Origin: Massilia sp. HP4
GTDB taxonomy: Bacteria; Pseudomonadota; Gammaproteobacteria; Burkholderiales; Burkholderiaceae_D
Direction: 5' to 3'
DNA: 64,000 nt
NCBI RefSeq assembly: GCF_005222695.1
Contig: NZ_STGG01000064.1
Span: 186,001 to 250,000 of the forward strand
Shown: piece after piece, positions 36,641-45,415 of the stretch
Position numbering within the stretch: position 1 is the stretch's first letter
Layout of the letters: each line of letters begins with the position of its first letter
Translations under genes and position numbers: made by a program
The notes under the pieces: model-generated
What the model saw: only the letters and a program-made list of their open reading frames with translations
What the model was told of the DNA's origin: nothing
Database searches by the model: none

Positions 36641-37508
36641 GGTTCGACATCCTTTCGATGGCCTGGCATAGCGCCGAATGGTCGAGCTGGGCCATGCCGT
36701 GGGCGGCGCAGGAATTCATCAGCTCTTGCGCGGTGGCGGTGTTTGGCAGCGAAAGCCCGAGACTCCTGGCGCCCTGCAGCGCCAGGTTGAGGTCCTTCTG
36801 GTGCAGCTCGATGCGAAAGCCCGGCGCGAAGGTGCGCTTGACCATGCGCTCGCCGTGCACTTCCAGGATGCGCGAGGCGGCAAAGCCCCCCATCAGCGCC
36901 TGGCGCACCTTGGCCGGATCGGCGCCCGCCTTCGAGGCGAACAGCAGCGCCTCGGCCACGGCCTGGATATTGAGCGCGACGATGATCTGGTTCGCCACTT
37001 TGGTGGTCTGGCCGTCGCCGTTGCCGCCTACCAGCGTGATGTTCTTGCCCATCAGTTCGAACAGGGGTTTGGCGCGGTCGAAGGCCTCTTGCGCGCCGCC
37101 CACCATGATGGTCAGGGTGGCCGCGCGCGCACCCACTTCGCCGCCCGACACCGGCGCGTCAAGATAGTCGCAATTGCGCTTGTTGATCTTCCTGGCGAAT
37201 TCCTTGGTCGCCATCGGCGAGATCGAACTCATGTCGATCACGATCTTGCCCGGCGTGAGGCCGGCGGCCACGCCTTCGGCGCCGAACAGGACTTCTTCCA
37301 CGTGCGGCGTGTCGGGCACCATCACGATGATGATGTCGGCGCGCTTGGCCACCTCGGTGGCGCTGGTGCAGACGGTGGCGCCGCCCTCGATCAGCGCCAG
37401 CGGCGGGTTTTTCAGGTCGTGCAGGTACAGCTTGCAGCCGCCCTCCTGCAGCTTGCCGGCCATGGGGCCGCCCATGATGCCAAGGCCGATGAATCCTACT
37501 TTCGTCAT
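36621..37508 (-). CDS. glxR: 2-hydroxy-3-oxopropionate (tartronate semialdehyde) reductase
   Basis: The 295-residue beta-hydroxyacid dehydrogenase reduces tartronate semialdehyde to D-glycerate. It has the NAD motif GFIGLGIMGGPMAGKL, the substrate motif DAPVSGGEVGA, and the catalytic Lys in GDGQTTKVANQ. It lies downstream of gcl and hyi in gcl-hyi-glxR order. Confidence 0.94.
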   Translation of the reverse strand: MTKVGFIGLGIMGGPMAGKLQEGGCKLYLHDLKNPPLALIEGGATVCTSATEVAKRADIIIVMVPDTPHVEEVLFGAEGVAAGLTPGKIVIDMSSISPMATKEFARKINKRNCDYLDAPVSGGEVGARAATLTIMVGGAQEAFDRAKPLFELMGKNITLVGGNGDGQTTKVANQIIVALNIQAVAEALLFASKAGADPAKVRQALMGGFAASRILEVHGERMVKRTFAPGFRIELHQKDLNLALQGARSLGLSLPNTATAQELMNSCAAHGMAQLDHSALCQAIERMSNHAIAAD

Positions 37509-37555
37509 GATGGTCTCCAGTTGACGTGTAATCGAAACGCTCCAGCCGAGCGGTC

Positions 37556-38335
37556 CTACAGGCCGTGTGCCGCGATCCAGCCCAGGCCCTCGGCGGTGCC
37601 GGCCTGCGGCTTGTATTCGCAGCCGACCCAGCCGGCATAGCCGATCTCGTCGAGCATGCCGAGCAGGTAGCGGTAATTGATCTCGCCCGTGCCCGGCTCG
37701 AAGCGTCCCGGGTTGTCGGCCAGCTGGATGTGGCGGATGCGCGCCAGGTTGGCCTTGATCGTCGCCGCCAGCTCGCCTTCCATGCGCTGCATGTGATAGA
37801 TGTCGTACTGCAGGAACAGGTTGTCGGCGCCGGTCTCGTCGATGATGTCCAGCGCCTGGCGCGTGCCGTGCAAGAAGAACCCCGGGATGTCGAAGGTGTT
37901 GATCGGCTCGATCAAGAGGTCGATGCCCTCGCGCTGCAAGGCGCCGGCGGCGAACTTCAGGTTGGCCACCAGCGTGGCGCGCGCCGCGTCAAGCGCCACG
38001 CCTTGCGGCACGATGCCGGCCAGGCAGTTGAGCTGCTTGACGCCGAGCGCCTTGGCATAGTCGATCGCCTTGCCAACGCCGTCCTGGAACTCGGCTTCGC
38101 GTCCGGCAAGGCAGGCGATGCCGCGCTCGCCGCCGGCCCAGTCGCCGGCCGGCAGGTTGTGCAGCACCAGCCGCAATCGCCAGGAGTCCAGGCGGTCGGC
38201 GATGTCCTCGGCCCGGTAGGCGTACGGGAAAAGGAATTCGACGCCGCGAAAGCCGGCGCGCGCGGCGTGGCCGAAGCGGTCGAGGAAATCGACTTCGTTG
38301 AACAGCATGGTCAGGTTGGCGGCAAGTCTGGTCAT
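37556..38335 (-). CDS. hyi: Hydroxypyruvate isomerase
   Basis: The 259-residue TIM-barrel enzyme interconverts hydroxypyruvate and tartronate semialdehyde. The N-terminus LAANLTMLFNEVDFLDRF and the metal-site segments LLIEPINTFDIPGFFL and GEINYRYLLGMLDEIGY are typical. ATG 38335 gives the E. coli-like length; upstream residues lack homology. It lies 16 bp after gcl. Confidence 0.93.
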   Translation of the reverse strand: MTRLAANLTMLFNEVDFLDRFGHAARAGFRGVEFLFPYAYRAEDIADRLDSWRLRLVLHNLPAGDWAGGERGIACLAGREAEFQDGVGKAIDYAKALGVKQLNCLAGIVPQGVALDAARATLVANLKFAAGALQREGIDLLIEPINTFDIPGFFLHGTRQALDIIDETGADNLFLQYDIYHMQRMEGELAATIKANLARIRHIQLADNPGRFEPGTGEINYRYLLGMLDEIGYAGWVGCEYKPQAGTAEGLGWIAAHGL

Positions 38336-38351
38336 CCCGGTCTCCGTGGCG

Positions 38352-40094
38352 TTATTTGATGTCGAGGACTTCGTTGAACTCGTTGAGCGCATCGATCTCG
38401 GTGCCCATCGCGATATTGGTGACGCGCTCGAGGATGATCTCGACCACCACCGGCACGCTGTACTGCGCCATCAGTGCCCGTGCGCGCTCGAAGGCGGGGA
38501 TGATGTCGTCCGGCCTAAACACCCTGATCGCCTTGCAGCCCAGGCCCTCGACCACGGCCACGTGGTCGACGCCATACCCTTCCAGTTCGGGGGCGTTGAC
38601 GTTGTCGAACGCCAGCTGGACGCAGTAATCCATCTCGAAGCCGCGCTGCGCCTGGCGGATCAGGCCGAGGTAGGCGTTATTGACCAGCACGTGGATATAG
38701 GGCAGCTTGAACTGCGCCGCCACCGCCAGCTCCTCGATCAGGAACTGGAAGTCGTAGTCGCCCGAGATGGCGACGATGTCGGCGTCGGGATCGGCCACCC
38801 GCACGCCGAGCGTGGCCGGGATGGTCCAGCCCAGCGGGCCGGCCTGGCCGCAGTTGATCCAGTGGCGCGGGTGATGCACGTGCAAAAACTGGGCGGCGGC
38901 GATCTGCGACAGGCCGATGCTGGCCACGTAGCGCACGTCGCGCCCGAAGTATTCGTTCATCTCGTGGTAGACGCGCAGCGGGTGCACCGGCACGCTGTCG
39001 AAATCGCTCTTGCGCAGCATGGTGCGCTTGCGCTCCTGGCAGGCGCCGAGCCACTCGGAGCGGTCGGCCAGCCGGCCGCTGGCGCGCCACTCGCGGGCCA
39101 CCTCGACCAGCAGTTCGAGCGCCGCCTTCGCATCGGACACGATGCCGAAATCGGGACCGAACACGCGCCCGATCTGGGTCGGTTCGATGTCGATGTGCAC
39201 GAAAGTGCGGTCCTGGGTGAAGACTTCGATGCCGCCGGTATGGCGATTGGCCCAGCGGTTGCCGATCCCCATCACGAAGTCCGATGCCAGCAAGGTCGCA
39301 TTGCCGTAGCGGTGGCTGGTCTGCAGGCCGGCCATGCCCGCCATCTGCGGATGGTCGTCGGGGATCGCGCCCCATCCCATCAGGGTCGGGATCACCGGCA
39401 CGCCGGTGATCTCAGCGAATTCGACCAGCAGCGCCGAGGCATCGGCATTGATGATGCCGCCGCCGGCGGTGATCAGGGGACGCTTGGCCGCGTTCAGCAT
39501 GTCGAGCGCCTTCTCGACCTGGGCCCGCGTGGCCTGCGGCTTGTGCAGCGGCAGCGGGGAATAGGTCTCGATATCGAACTCGATCTGCGCCATCTGCACG
39601 TCGATCGGCAGGTCGATCAGCACCGGACCGGGGCGGCTAGAGCGCATCACATGGAAGGCCTGCTGGAACACGCGCGGCACCAGCGCCGGCTCGCGCACGG
39701 TGACGGCCCACTTGGTCACCGGCTTGGCGATCGATTCGATGTCGACCGCCTGGAAGTCTTCCTTGTACAGGCGGGCGCGCGGGGCCTGGCCGGTGATGCA
39801 GAGAATGGGGATCGAATCGGCTTGCGCCGCATACAGGCCGGTGATCATGTCGGTGCCGGCCGGCCCCGAGGTGCCGATGCACACGCCCAGGTTGCCGGCC
39901 TTGGCGCGGGTATAGCCCTCGGCCATGTGCGATGCGCCCTCCACGTGGCGCGCCAGGTAGTGGCGGATGCTGTCGCGCTTGCGCAGCGCGGCGTAGAAGG
40001 GATTGATCGCGGCGCCAGGCACCCCGAAGGCATTGGTGATGCCTTCCTTTTCCATCACCAGCACTGCTGCCTCTGCTGCGGTCATCCTTGCCAT
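38352..40094 (-). CDS. gcl: Glyoxylate carboligase (tartronate-semialdehyde synthase)
   Basis: The 580-residue ThDP/FAD enzyme condenses two glyoxylate to tartronate semialdehyde plus CO2. The RHVEGASHMAEGYTRA motif carries Val where most ThDP enzymes have the catalytic Glu, which is diagnostic for Gcl. The ThDP motif GDYDFQF...NN is present. GGAGG precedes the ATG. It is the first gene of gcl-hyi-glxR-acuC-like, divergent from a LysR gene 127 bp away. Confidence 0.96.
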   Translation of the reverse strand: MARMTAAEAAVLVMEKEGITNAFGVPGAAINPFYAALRKRDSIRHYLARHVEGASHMAEGYTRAKAGNLGVCIGTSGPAGTDMITGLYAAQADSIPILCITGQAPRARLYKEDFQAVDIESIAKPVTKWAVTVREPALVPRVFQQAFHVMRSSRPGPVLIDLPIDVQMAQIEFDIETYSPLPLHKPQATRAQVEKALDMLNAAKRPLITAGGGIINADASALLVEFAEITGVPVIPTLMGWGAIPDDHPQMAGMAGLQTSHRYGNATLLASDFVMGIGNRWANRHTGGIEVFTQDRTFVHIDIEPTQIGRVFGPDFGIVSDAKAALELLVEVAREWRASGRLADRSEWLGACQERKRTMLRKSDFDSVPVHPLRVYHEMNEYFGRDVRYVASIGLSQIAAAQFLHVHHPRHWINCGQAGPLGWTIPATLGVRVADPDADIVAISGDYDFQFLIEELAVAAQFKLPYIHVLVNNAYLGLIRQAQRGFEMDYCVQLAFDNVNAPELEGYGVDHVAVVEGLGCKAIRVFRPDDIIPAFERARALMAQYSVPVVVEIILERVTNIAMGTEIDALNEFNEVLDIK

Positions 40095-40221
40095 TGCTTA
40101 CCTCCAGGCTCATAAAGAAAACGCACGATTGCGATGAACCAATGCTAGAGCTTCGGGGTGTGCTTGATAAGAACACAAAAAGTAGGTTTATTCGATCCCT
40201 GGAGTATGGAATACTGCAGGC

Positions 40222-41139
40222 ATGGACAAGGTCAAACAGATGTGGGCCTTCGTCGACGCCGTCGACAAGGGCAGCCTCGCGCGCGCCGCGCTCGGGCAGA
40301 GCATCACCCCGGTCATGCTGGGGCGGCGCATCGATGCGCTGGAGCGCCGCCTCGGCGTCAAGCTGCTGCATCGCACGACGCGCCACCTGACGCTCACCGA
40401 ATCGGGATCGCTGTTCCTCGAGCATTGCCGCAAGCTGCTGGCCGATATCGAGATGGCCGAGACCATCGTGTCCGAGGTGCGCGACCAGGCCAGCGGCCAC
40501 CTGATCGTGTCGGCGCCGGCGGCCTTCGGGCGGCTGCACGTGGCGCCCCACGCCCCGGCCTTCCTGGCTGCCAATCCGCGGGTGCAGGTCTCGTTCAACC
40601 TCACCGACCACGTGGTCGACCTGGTGCGCGAAGGGTATGAACTGGGGATCAGGATCGGCGGCGTGCTCGATCCGAGCTTCGTCGCCGTGCGGCTGGCGAG
40701 CAACCGGCGCGTGGTCTGCGGCACGCCTGATTATTTCGCACGCTGCGGCGTGCCGCGCACGCTGGACGAACTGGCGCAGCACAACTGCCTGGCCTTCAAC
40801 CTGCAGGGCGGGCAGCAGCGCGGCTGGTATTTCCAGGTCGACGGCAAGCCGGTGACGGTCAAGGTCAACGGCAACCTCGATTGCAATGACGGCGAATTGC
40901 TGCACCGCTGGGCCAGCGAAGGACTGGGGCTGGCCTGGCGCTCGACCTGGGAGATCCAGGCGCAGCTGGCGGCCGGCGAACTGATCACGGTGCTCGACGA
41001 ATATGCGCTGCCCGACTACGACATCATGGCGGTCTATATGCAGCAGCGCCACCTGCCGGCGCGGGTGCGCTCGTTCATCGACATGCTCAGGCAGGTGTAC
41101 GCCGCGCCCGGCTACTGGACGCGGCCCGCGGGACGTTAA
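40222..41139 (+). CDS. LysR family transcriptional regulator (putative gcl regulator)
   Basis: The 305-residue protein has a LysR helix-turn-helix (MWAFVDAVDKGSLARAALGQ, then LERRLGVKLLHRTTRHLTL) and an effector domain. Divergence from gcl suggests control of the glyoxylate operon. Its stop shares the TTAA tetranucleotide with the stop of the convergent frc paralogue. Confidence 0.9.
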   Translation: MDKVKQMWAFVDAVDKGSLARAALGQSITPVMLGRRIDALERRLGVKLLHRTTRHLTLTESGSLFLEHCRKLLADIEMAETIVSEVRDQASGHLIVSAPAAFGRLHVAPHAPAFLAANPRVQVSFNLTDHVVDLVREGYELGIRIGGVLDPSFVAVRLASNRRVVCGTPDYFARCGVPRTLDELAQHNCLAFNLQGGQQRGWYFQVDGKPVTVKVNGNLDCNDGELLHRWASEGLGLAWRSTWEIQAQLAAGELITVLDEYALPDYDIMAVYMQQRHLPARVRSFIDMLRQVYAAPGYWTRPAGR

Positions 41140-42383
41140 ATGACCCGCTCCTCGCGCAGGCGCCGGATCTGGTCTTCCGAGTAGCCCAGGCCCGACAGCA
41201 GTTCGTCGGTGTGCTCGCCCAGCAGCGGCGAACGGCGCACCTCGGTCGGGCTGTCCGAGAGCTTGATCGGGTTACCCACGGTCAGATAGGGACCGCGCTC
41301 CGGATGATCGACTTCGACGATGGTGCCGGTGGCGCGCAGCGAAGGATCCTCGGCGATTTCCTTCATCGACAGGATCGGTCCGCACGGGATATCGAACTTG
41401 TTGAGGATATCCATCGCCTCGAACTTGGTATGCGTCGTGCTCCACTCCTCGACCGCGGCGAAGATCGCCATCAGGCGCGGCAGGCGCGCCCTGGGCGTCG
41501 CGTAATCGGGGTCGGTGATCCACTCCTCGCGTCCGATCAGCTTGCAGACCGCGGGCCAGACCTGGGCCTGCGCAATGAAGTAGATATACGCGTTCGGATC
41601 GGTTTCCCAGCCCTTGCACTTGAGGATCCAGCCCGGCTGGCCACCGCCCGAGGCATTGCCCGCGCGCGGGACCGACTCGCCGAACTGGCCGTCGGCGAAC
41701 TGCGGATACTCTTCCATCACGCCGTTGCGCTCGAGGCGCTGCTGGTCGCGCAGCTTGACCCGGCACAGGTTCAGCACCGCGTCCTGCATCGCGGTGAGCA
41801 CCTTCTGGCCGCGGCCCGTGGTGTTGCGCTGGTAGAGCGCGGTCACGATGCCCAGCGCCAGGTGCAGGCCGCTGCCGCTGTCGCCGATCTGGGCGCCGCT
41901 GACCAGCGGCGGGCCATCGTCGAAGCCCGTGGTGGCGGCCGCGCCGCCGGTACACTGGGCCACGTTCTCGTATACCTTGCAGTGTTCATAGGGGCCGGGG
42001 CCGAAGCCCTTGACCGAGGCGACGATCATGCGCGGATTGAGTTCCTGGATGCGCTCCCAGGAAAAGCCCATGCGGTCGAGCGCGCCCGGCGCGAAGTTCT
42101 CGACCAGCACGTCACAGTCCTGGATCAATTTCTCCAGCACTTTCTTGCCGTCGGGCCGCTTGGTGTCGAGCGTCATGGAACGCTTGTTATGGTTGAGCAT
42201 GGTGAAATACAGGCTGTCCACGCCCGCGATGTCGCGCAACTGGCCGCGGGTCGCATCGCCCTCGCCGGCGCGCTCGACCTTGATGACGTCGGCGCCGAAC
42301 CATGCCAATAGCTGGGTACAGGTGGGCCCCGACTGGACGTGGGTGAAATCGAGGATGCGAACGCCTTCCAATGCCTTGCCCAT
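41136..42383 (-). CDS. frc: Formyl-CoA:oxalate CoA-transferase, second copy
   Basis: The 415-residue class III CoA-transferase is closely similar to the copy at 28025 (DFTHVQSGPTCTQLLAWFGA, VLVENFAPGALDRMG, GNASGGGQPGW). The copies diverge more in the C-terminal third. It is a separate unit downstream of oxlT, and a TTGAC-type dyad lies 128 bp upstream of its start. The copies may differ in acceptor (oxalate versus another dicarboxylate) or in regulation. Confidence 0.93.
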   Translation of the reverse strand: MGKALEGVRILDFTHVQSGPTCTQLLAWFGADVIKVERAGEGDATRGQLRDIAGVDSLYFTMLNHNKRSMTLDTKRPDGKKVLEKLIQDCDVLVENFAPGALDRMGFSWERIQELNPRMIVASVKGFGPGPYEHCKVYENVAQCTGGAAATTGFDDGPPLVSGAQIGDSGSGLHLALGIVTALYQRNTTGRGQKVLTAMQDAVLNLCRVKLRDQQRLERNGVMEEYPQFADGQFGESVPRAGNASGGGQPGWILKCKGWETDPNAYIYFIAQAQVWPAVCKLIGREEWITDPDYATPRARLPRLMAIFAAVEEWSTTHTKFEAMDILNKFDIPCGPILSMKEIAEDPSLRATGTIVEVDHPERGPYLTVGNPIKLSDSPTEVRRSPLLGEHTDELLSGLGYSEDQIRRLREERVI

Positions 42384-42510
42384 ACCAGTTTCCTCCGAAG
42401 ATTTAACCCAGCCGATTCGATTCTGCGCTCAGCAATACGTCAACGCAAGCATTACCGGCGCGCAAGCGATGTTTTCAAATCATCATAGTGAGGCGCGCCG
42501 GCCGCGCTCA

Positions 42511-42524
42511 ATGACCGCAGTCAA
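42511..42524. promoter_or_regulatory. FNR-type dyad upstream of the second frc
   Basis: ATGACCGCAGTCAA reads TTGAC-N4-GTCAT on the minus strand, one mismatch from the palindrome at 31174-31187. Confidence 0.45.
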
Positions 42525-42573
42525 GAACGATGAAATGAAAATTTGACATCGAAATGCCACCCGTCCGGCCAAG

Positions 42574-42600
42574 AAAAACGGGCTTCCGAAGAAGCCCGCT
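42574..42600 (-). terminator. Terminator after oxlT
   Basis: Perfect CGGGCTTC/GAAGCCCG stem with a CGAA loop, followed on the minus strand by TTTTTC. It ends the oxlT transcript upstream of the second frc. Confidence 0.8.
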
Positions 42601-42631
42601 TTATCTGCGGATGTACCCGGCGCCCGGGCCG

Positions 42632-43954
42632 TCAGGCAGGCAAGGCGCCCTGTCCGACCGCGTTTTCCTCTGCAAAGCGCGTCTTGGAGTAACTGACGTG
42701 TTTTTGCAGTACCGGTCGCAATACCGTGACCGCCAGCAGCGCCGCGACCAGGTCCATCGTGGCAACGGTGTACAGGACGGTCGACCAGGTGCCGGTCGCC
42801 TCCATCATCAGGTTGCCGACCGGGACGAACAAGGCGCCGATGCCCTTCGCCGTGTACAGCACGCCATAGATCTTACCGATGTGCTTGGTACCAAAGGCAT
42901 CGCCGGCCAGGGCCGAGAACAGCGAATACACCTCGCCCCAGGCCAGGAACACGATGCCGGACAAGATCAGGAAGGCATACGGATTGTGGCCGAAGTAGCC
43001 GAGCGCGATGATCCCGAAGCCTTCGAGCGTGAACGCGATGACCATGGTTTTCTCGCGCCCGATATGGTCCGAGATCCAGCCGAACAGCGGTCGCGAGATG
43101 CCGTTCATGATGCGGTCGAGCATCAGGGCAAGCGGCAGGGCCGCCATCACGAAGAAGTGCAGGTCGACCTGGAATTCCTTGACCCCGAGATCCTGTGCGA
43201 TCACACCGAGCTGTGCGACCGCCATCATGCCGCCGGTGACCACCAGGATGAACATCGTGAACATCAGCCAGAACAGCTTGGTGCTCATGGCTTCCTTGAG
43301 CGTGTAGCTGTGCGTGGATTGGACCAGCTTGCTCGATTTCGTGACCTCGTTGCCGCTCGGCGAGCGCAGGAACCAGGCGGCGATGAAGGCCAGCGTGCCC
43401 TGCAGGATGCCGAAGAAGAAGAAGGTTTGCTGGAAGCCCGACGACTCGATCATGGCGGCGATCGGCAGGATCGTTGCGGCCGAACCGGCGCCATAGCCAC
43501 CCGCGGTGAGGCCGACGGCCAGGCCGCGGCGATCGGGGAACCACTTGATCGCGTTATTGATGCAGGTCGCGTAGATCGAACCCACGCCGATACCGCCAAC
43601 CGCGGCGCCGACATAGAAGCCGGCCAGGGTCGTGGCCTGCGAGTTGATGATCCAGGCCACGCCGATGAAGATGGCGCCGAACGCGACCATCATGCGCGGA
43701 CCGAATTTATCGATGAAATAGCCTTCGAGCGGCGCGAGCCAGGTCTGGACGATGACGAACAGGGTAAACGCGACCTGGATGCTGGCCCGCGACCAGCCAA
43801 ACTCGCCCTGGATCTCGGGAACGAACAAGGTCCACGCATATTGGATATTCGCGGTGGCGATCATGCAGATCACACCGACGGCGAGCTGGAACCAGCGCGT
43901 CGAATTGGAGACCGGTTGACCGGGGCGGAGTGCTGCTGCCGATGGACTAGTCAT
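42632..43954 (-). CDS. oxlT: Oxalate:formate antiporter (MFS)
   Basis: The 440-residue protein has about 12 membrane helices (WFQLAVGVICMIATANIQYA as helix 1) and the OxlT-family sequence GEFGWSRASIQVAFTLFVIV. The A-motif equivalent FIDKFGPRMM lies between helices 2 and 3. Exchange of oxalate2- for formate- also generates a proton gradient in oxalate decarboxylators. It is placed beside frc. Confidence 0.92.
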   Translation of the reverse strand: MTSPSAAALRPGQPVSNSTRWFQLAVGVICMIATANIQYAWTLFVPEIQGEFGWSRASIQVAFTLFVIVQTWLAPLEGYFIDKFGPRMMVAFGAIFIGVAWIINSQATTLAGFYVGAAVGGIGVGSIYATCINNAIKWFPDRRGLAVGLTAGGYGAGSAATILPIAAMIESSGFQQTFFFFGILQGTLAFIAAWFLRSPSGNEVTKSSKLVQSTHSYTLKEAMSTKLFWLMFTMFILVVTGGMMAVAQLGVIAQDLGVKEFQVDLHFFVMAALPLALMLDRIMNGISRPLFGWISDHIGREKTMVIAFTLEGFGIIALGYFGHNPYAFLILSGIVFLAWGEVYSLFSALAGDAFGTKHIGKIYGVLYTAKGIGALFVPVGNLMMEATGTWSTVLYTVATMDLVAALLAVTVLRPVLQKHVSYSKTRFAEENAVGQGALPA

Positions 43955-44410
43955 GTGACGCTCCTTGATCGGTGAGGTGTTGTCCTTCCAAACGTGCAGC
44001 TAGGTATGCGGGCGCCGGGAGCGCCTGCCTGGTCATGGTATCCAGCATTTTCATGTCTCCATTTATTATGGTGTGATGTGCATGCTTCACGTCGAGTCCT
44101 GGAACTCGCGCCAACCCCTACGCCTTTTCTCATTAAAATCTATTCACAACAATCAGTCATCAAAAAAGACGTTGGCATGCTCCTGGCGGCCGCACTGCCC
44201 ACCACGCGAGACAGCCGCTTGACACTGTGCTCCAGATTTGAATGTCCGCTATTGCCGTTCTCCTCTCGATGCAAGATGGGACAACCTCGACGACCGCAAC
44301 TCGTATTGCGTTCACTGCTTTCACCCTGACGTCTGAAAAGCCGGCACCGCATCGTGGCTTCGAAATCGGTGAAAGTGAGATGATGTTGCTGGAGCCGATT
44401 TCCAGAATCA

Positions 44411-44424
44411 TTGACCGCGGTTAT
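44411..44424. promoter_or_regulatory. FNR-type dyad, distal to oxlT
   Basis: TTGACCGCGGTTAT matches the oxc dyad at all five positions of the left arm and three of the right. It lies 457 bp upstream of oxlT, so a long leader or chance is possible. Confidence 0.3.
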
Positions 44425-44597
44425 GTTTTCTATATTTTTCGGAACGGCGTCCGGAAGCCGCGATGCGGCGATCGCAAGCCGTCATCCGCGTTGAATGAGC
44501 TTTGACATCGCACAATGTCACGTTTAACGCAATCGTTAGCACCTTGGCCACAGCCGTGATCTTCCCGACAAGCCGCAAGCCCGCCCATTTGTCGTCA

Positions 44598-44648
44598 AAC
44601 TGTAATTAACTGTCTTCTATGTCTGGAGGATGTGTTAATTCGACAGTT
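44598..44648. promoter_or_regulatory. Inverted repeat in the response-regulator promoter
   Basis: AACTGTAATTAAC (44598-44610) is repeated inverted as GTTAATTCGACAGTT (44634-44648), with two inserted bases. A TATACA -10-like element lies at 44654-44659. The arrangement suggests an autoregulatory site for a response regulator. Confidence 0.45.
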
Positions 44649-44682
44649 GGTCTTATACAATGGCAGACCAAGGAGAAAATGT

Positions 44683-45369
44683 ATGTACCGAGTGATGTTG
44701 GTGGAAGACGATGCGCGCTTGGCCGAGCTCGTCACCGAATACCTGTCCGGCTATGAATTCGCGGTCGAACTGGTCACGCGCGGCGATGCGGCGCTCGACC
44801 GCTTCAAGGAACTGGCGCCCGACGTCGTGATCCTCGACCTGATGCTGCCGGGCCTGGACGGCATGGTCGTGTGCCGCCAGATTCGCGACCAGTCCGACGT
44901 GCCCATCCTCATCCTCACCGCGCGCGAAGACTCGTATGACGAAGTGTCGGGCCTCGAGCAAGGCGCCGACGATTTCGTCAACAAGCCGGTCCAGCCGCGT
45001 GTGCTGCTGGCGCGCCTGCGCGCGCTGATGCGCCGCACCCAGGCCAAGTCGGGCGTCGATTCGCGCGTGCTGCAGTTCGGCGCCCTGCGCATCGTCACCT
45101 CGGATCGCAGCGTGGTCTGGCGCGGCCAGCCCTGCGTGCTGTCGAACACCGAATACAAGCTGCTGCTGGTGCTGGCCGAAGCGGCCGGCCGCGTGCTGTC
45201 GCGCGACGCCCTGCTCAAGAAGATGCGCGGCATCGAGTTCGACGGCCTGGACCGCAGCATCGACAACTGCATCTCCAAGCTGCGCCGCAAGTTCGACGAT
45301 GCCGAATCGGAAAAGATCAAGACGGTGTGGGGAGAAGGCTACCTATTCTCGCCTTCGGCCTGGAATTGA
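44683..45369 (+). CDS. OmpR-family response regulator (RstA-like)
   Basis: The 228-residue protein has a receiver domain with phosphorylation Asp in VVILDLMLPGLDGM and a conserved Lys (NKPVQPRVLLARLRALMRR). A winged-helix DNA-binding domain follows (LSNTEYKLLLVLAEAAGRVL and SIDNCISKLRRKFDD). AGGAG seven bases before ATG 44683 sets the start. A strong terminator follows. The cognate sensor is probably the kinase at 47432, separated by two minus-strand genes. Confidence 0.92.
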   Translation: MYRVMLVEDDARLAELVTEYLSGYEFAVELVTRGDAALDRFKELAPDVVILDLMLPGLDGMVVCRQIRDQSDVPILILTAREDSYDEVSGLEQGADDFVNKPVQPRVLLARLRALMRRTQAKSGVDSRVLQFGALRIVTSDRSVVWRGQPCVLSNTEYKLLLVLAEAAGRVLSRDALLKKMRGIEFDGLDRSIDNCISKLRRKFDDAESEKIKTVWGEGYLFSPSAWN

Positions 45370-45382
45370 AGACTCACCAATG

Positions 45383-45407
45383 AAACCTGCCAAGCGCAGG
45401 TTTTTTT
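45383..45407 (+). terminator. Rho-independent terminator after the response regulator
   Basis: AAACCTGC/GCAGGTTT stem with a five-base loop followed by TTTTTTT, 14 bp after the stop. Confidence 0.9.
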
Positions 45408-45415
45408 GTGTCCGC

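Larger units (their letters stand above)
43955..44682. other. 728-bp intergenic region without a convincing gene
   Basis: Short open frames here have no SD and no domain. The region holds the upstream sequence of oxlT (minus), an FNR-type half-conserved dyad at 44411 and an inverted repeat before the response regulator. Base composition is lower in GC than the flanks. Confidence 0.6.

Noticed and set aside
44242..44505. Possible 87-residue gene
   Set aside because: No SD, no recognisable domain, and it covers the putative regulatory dyad at 44411.
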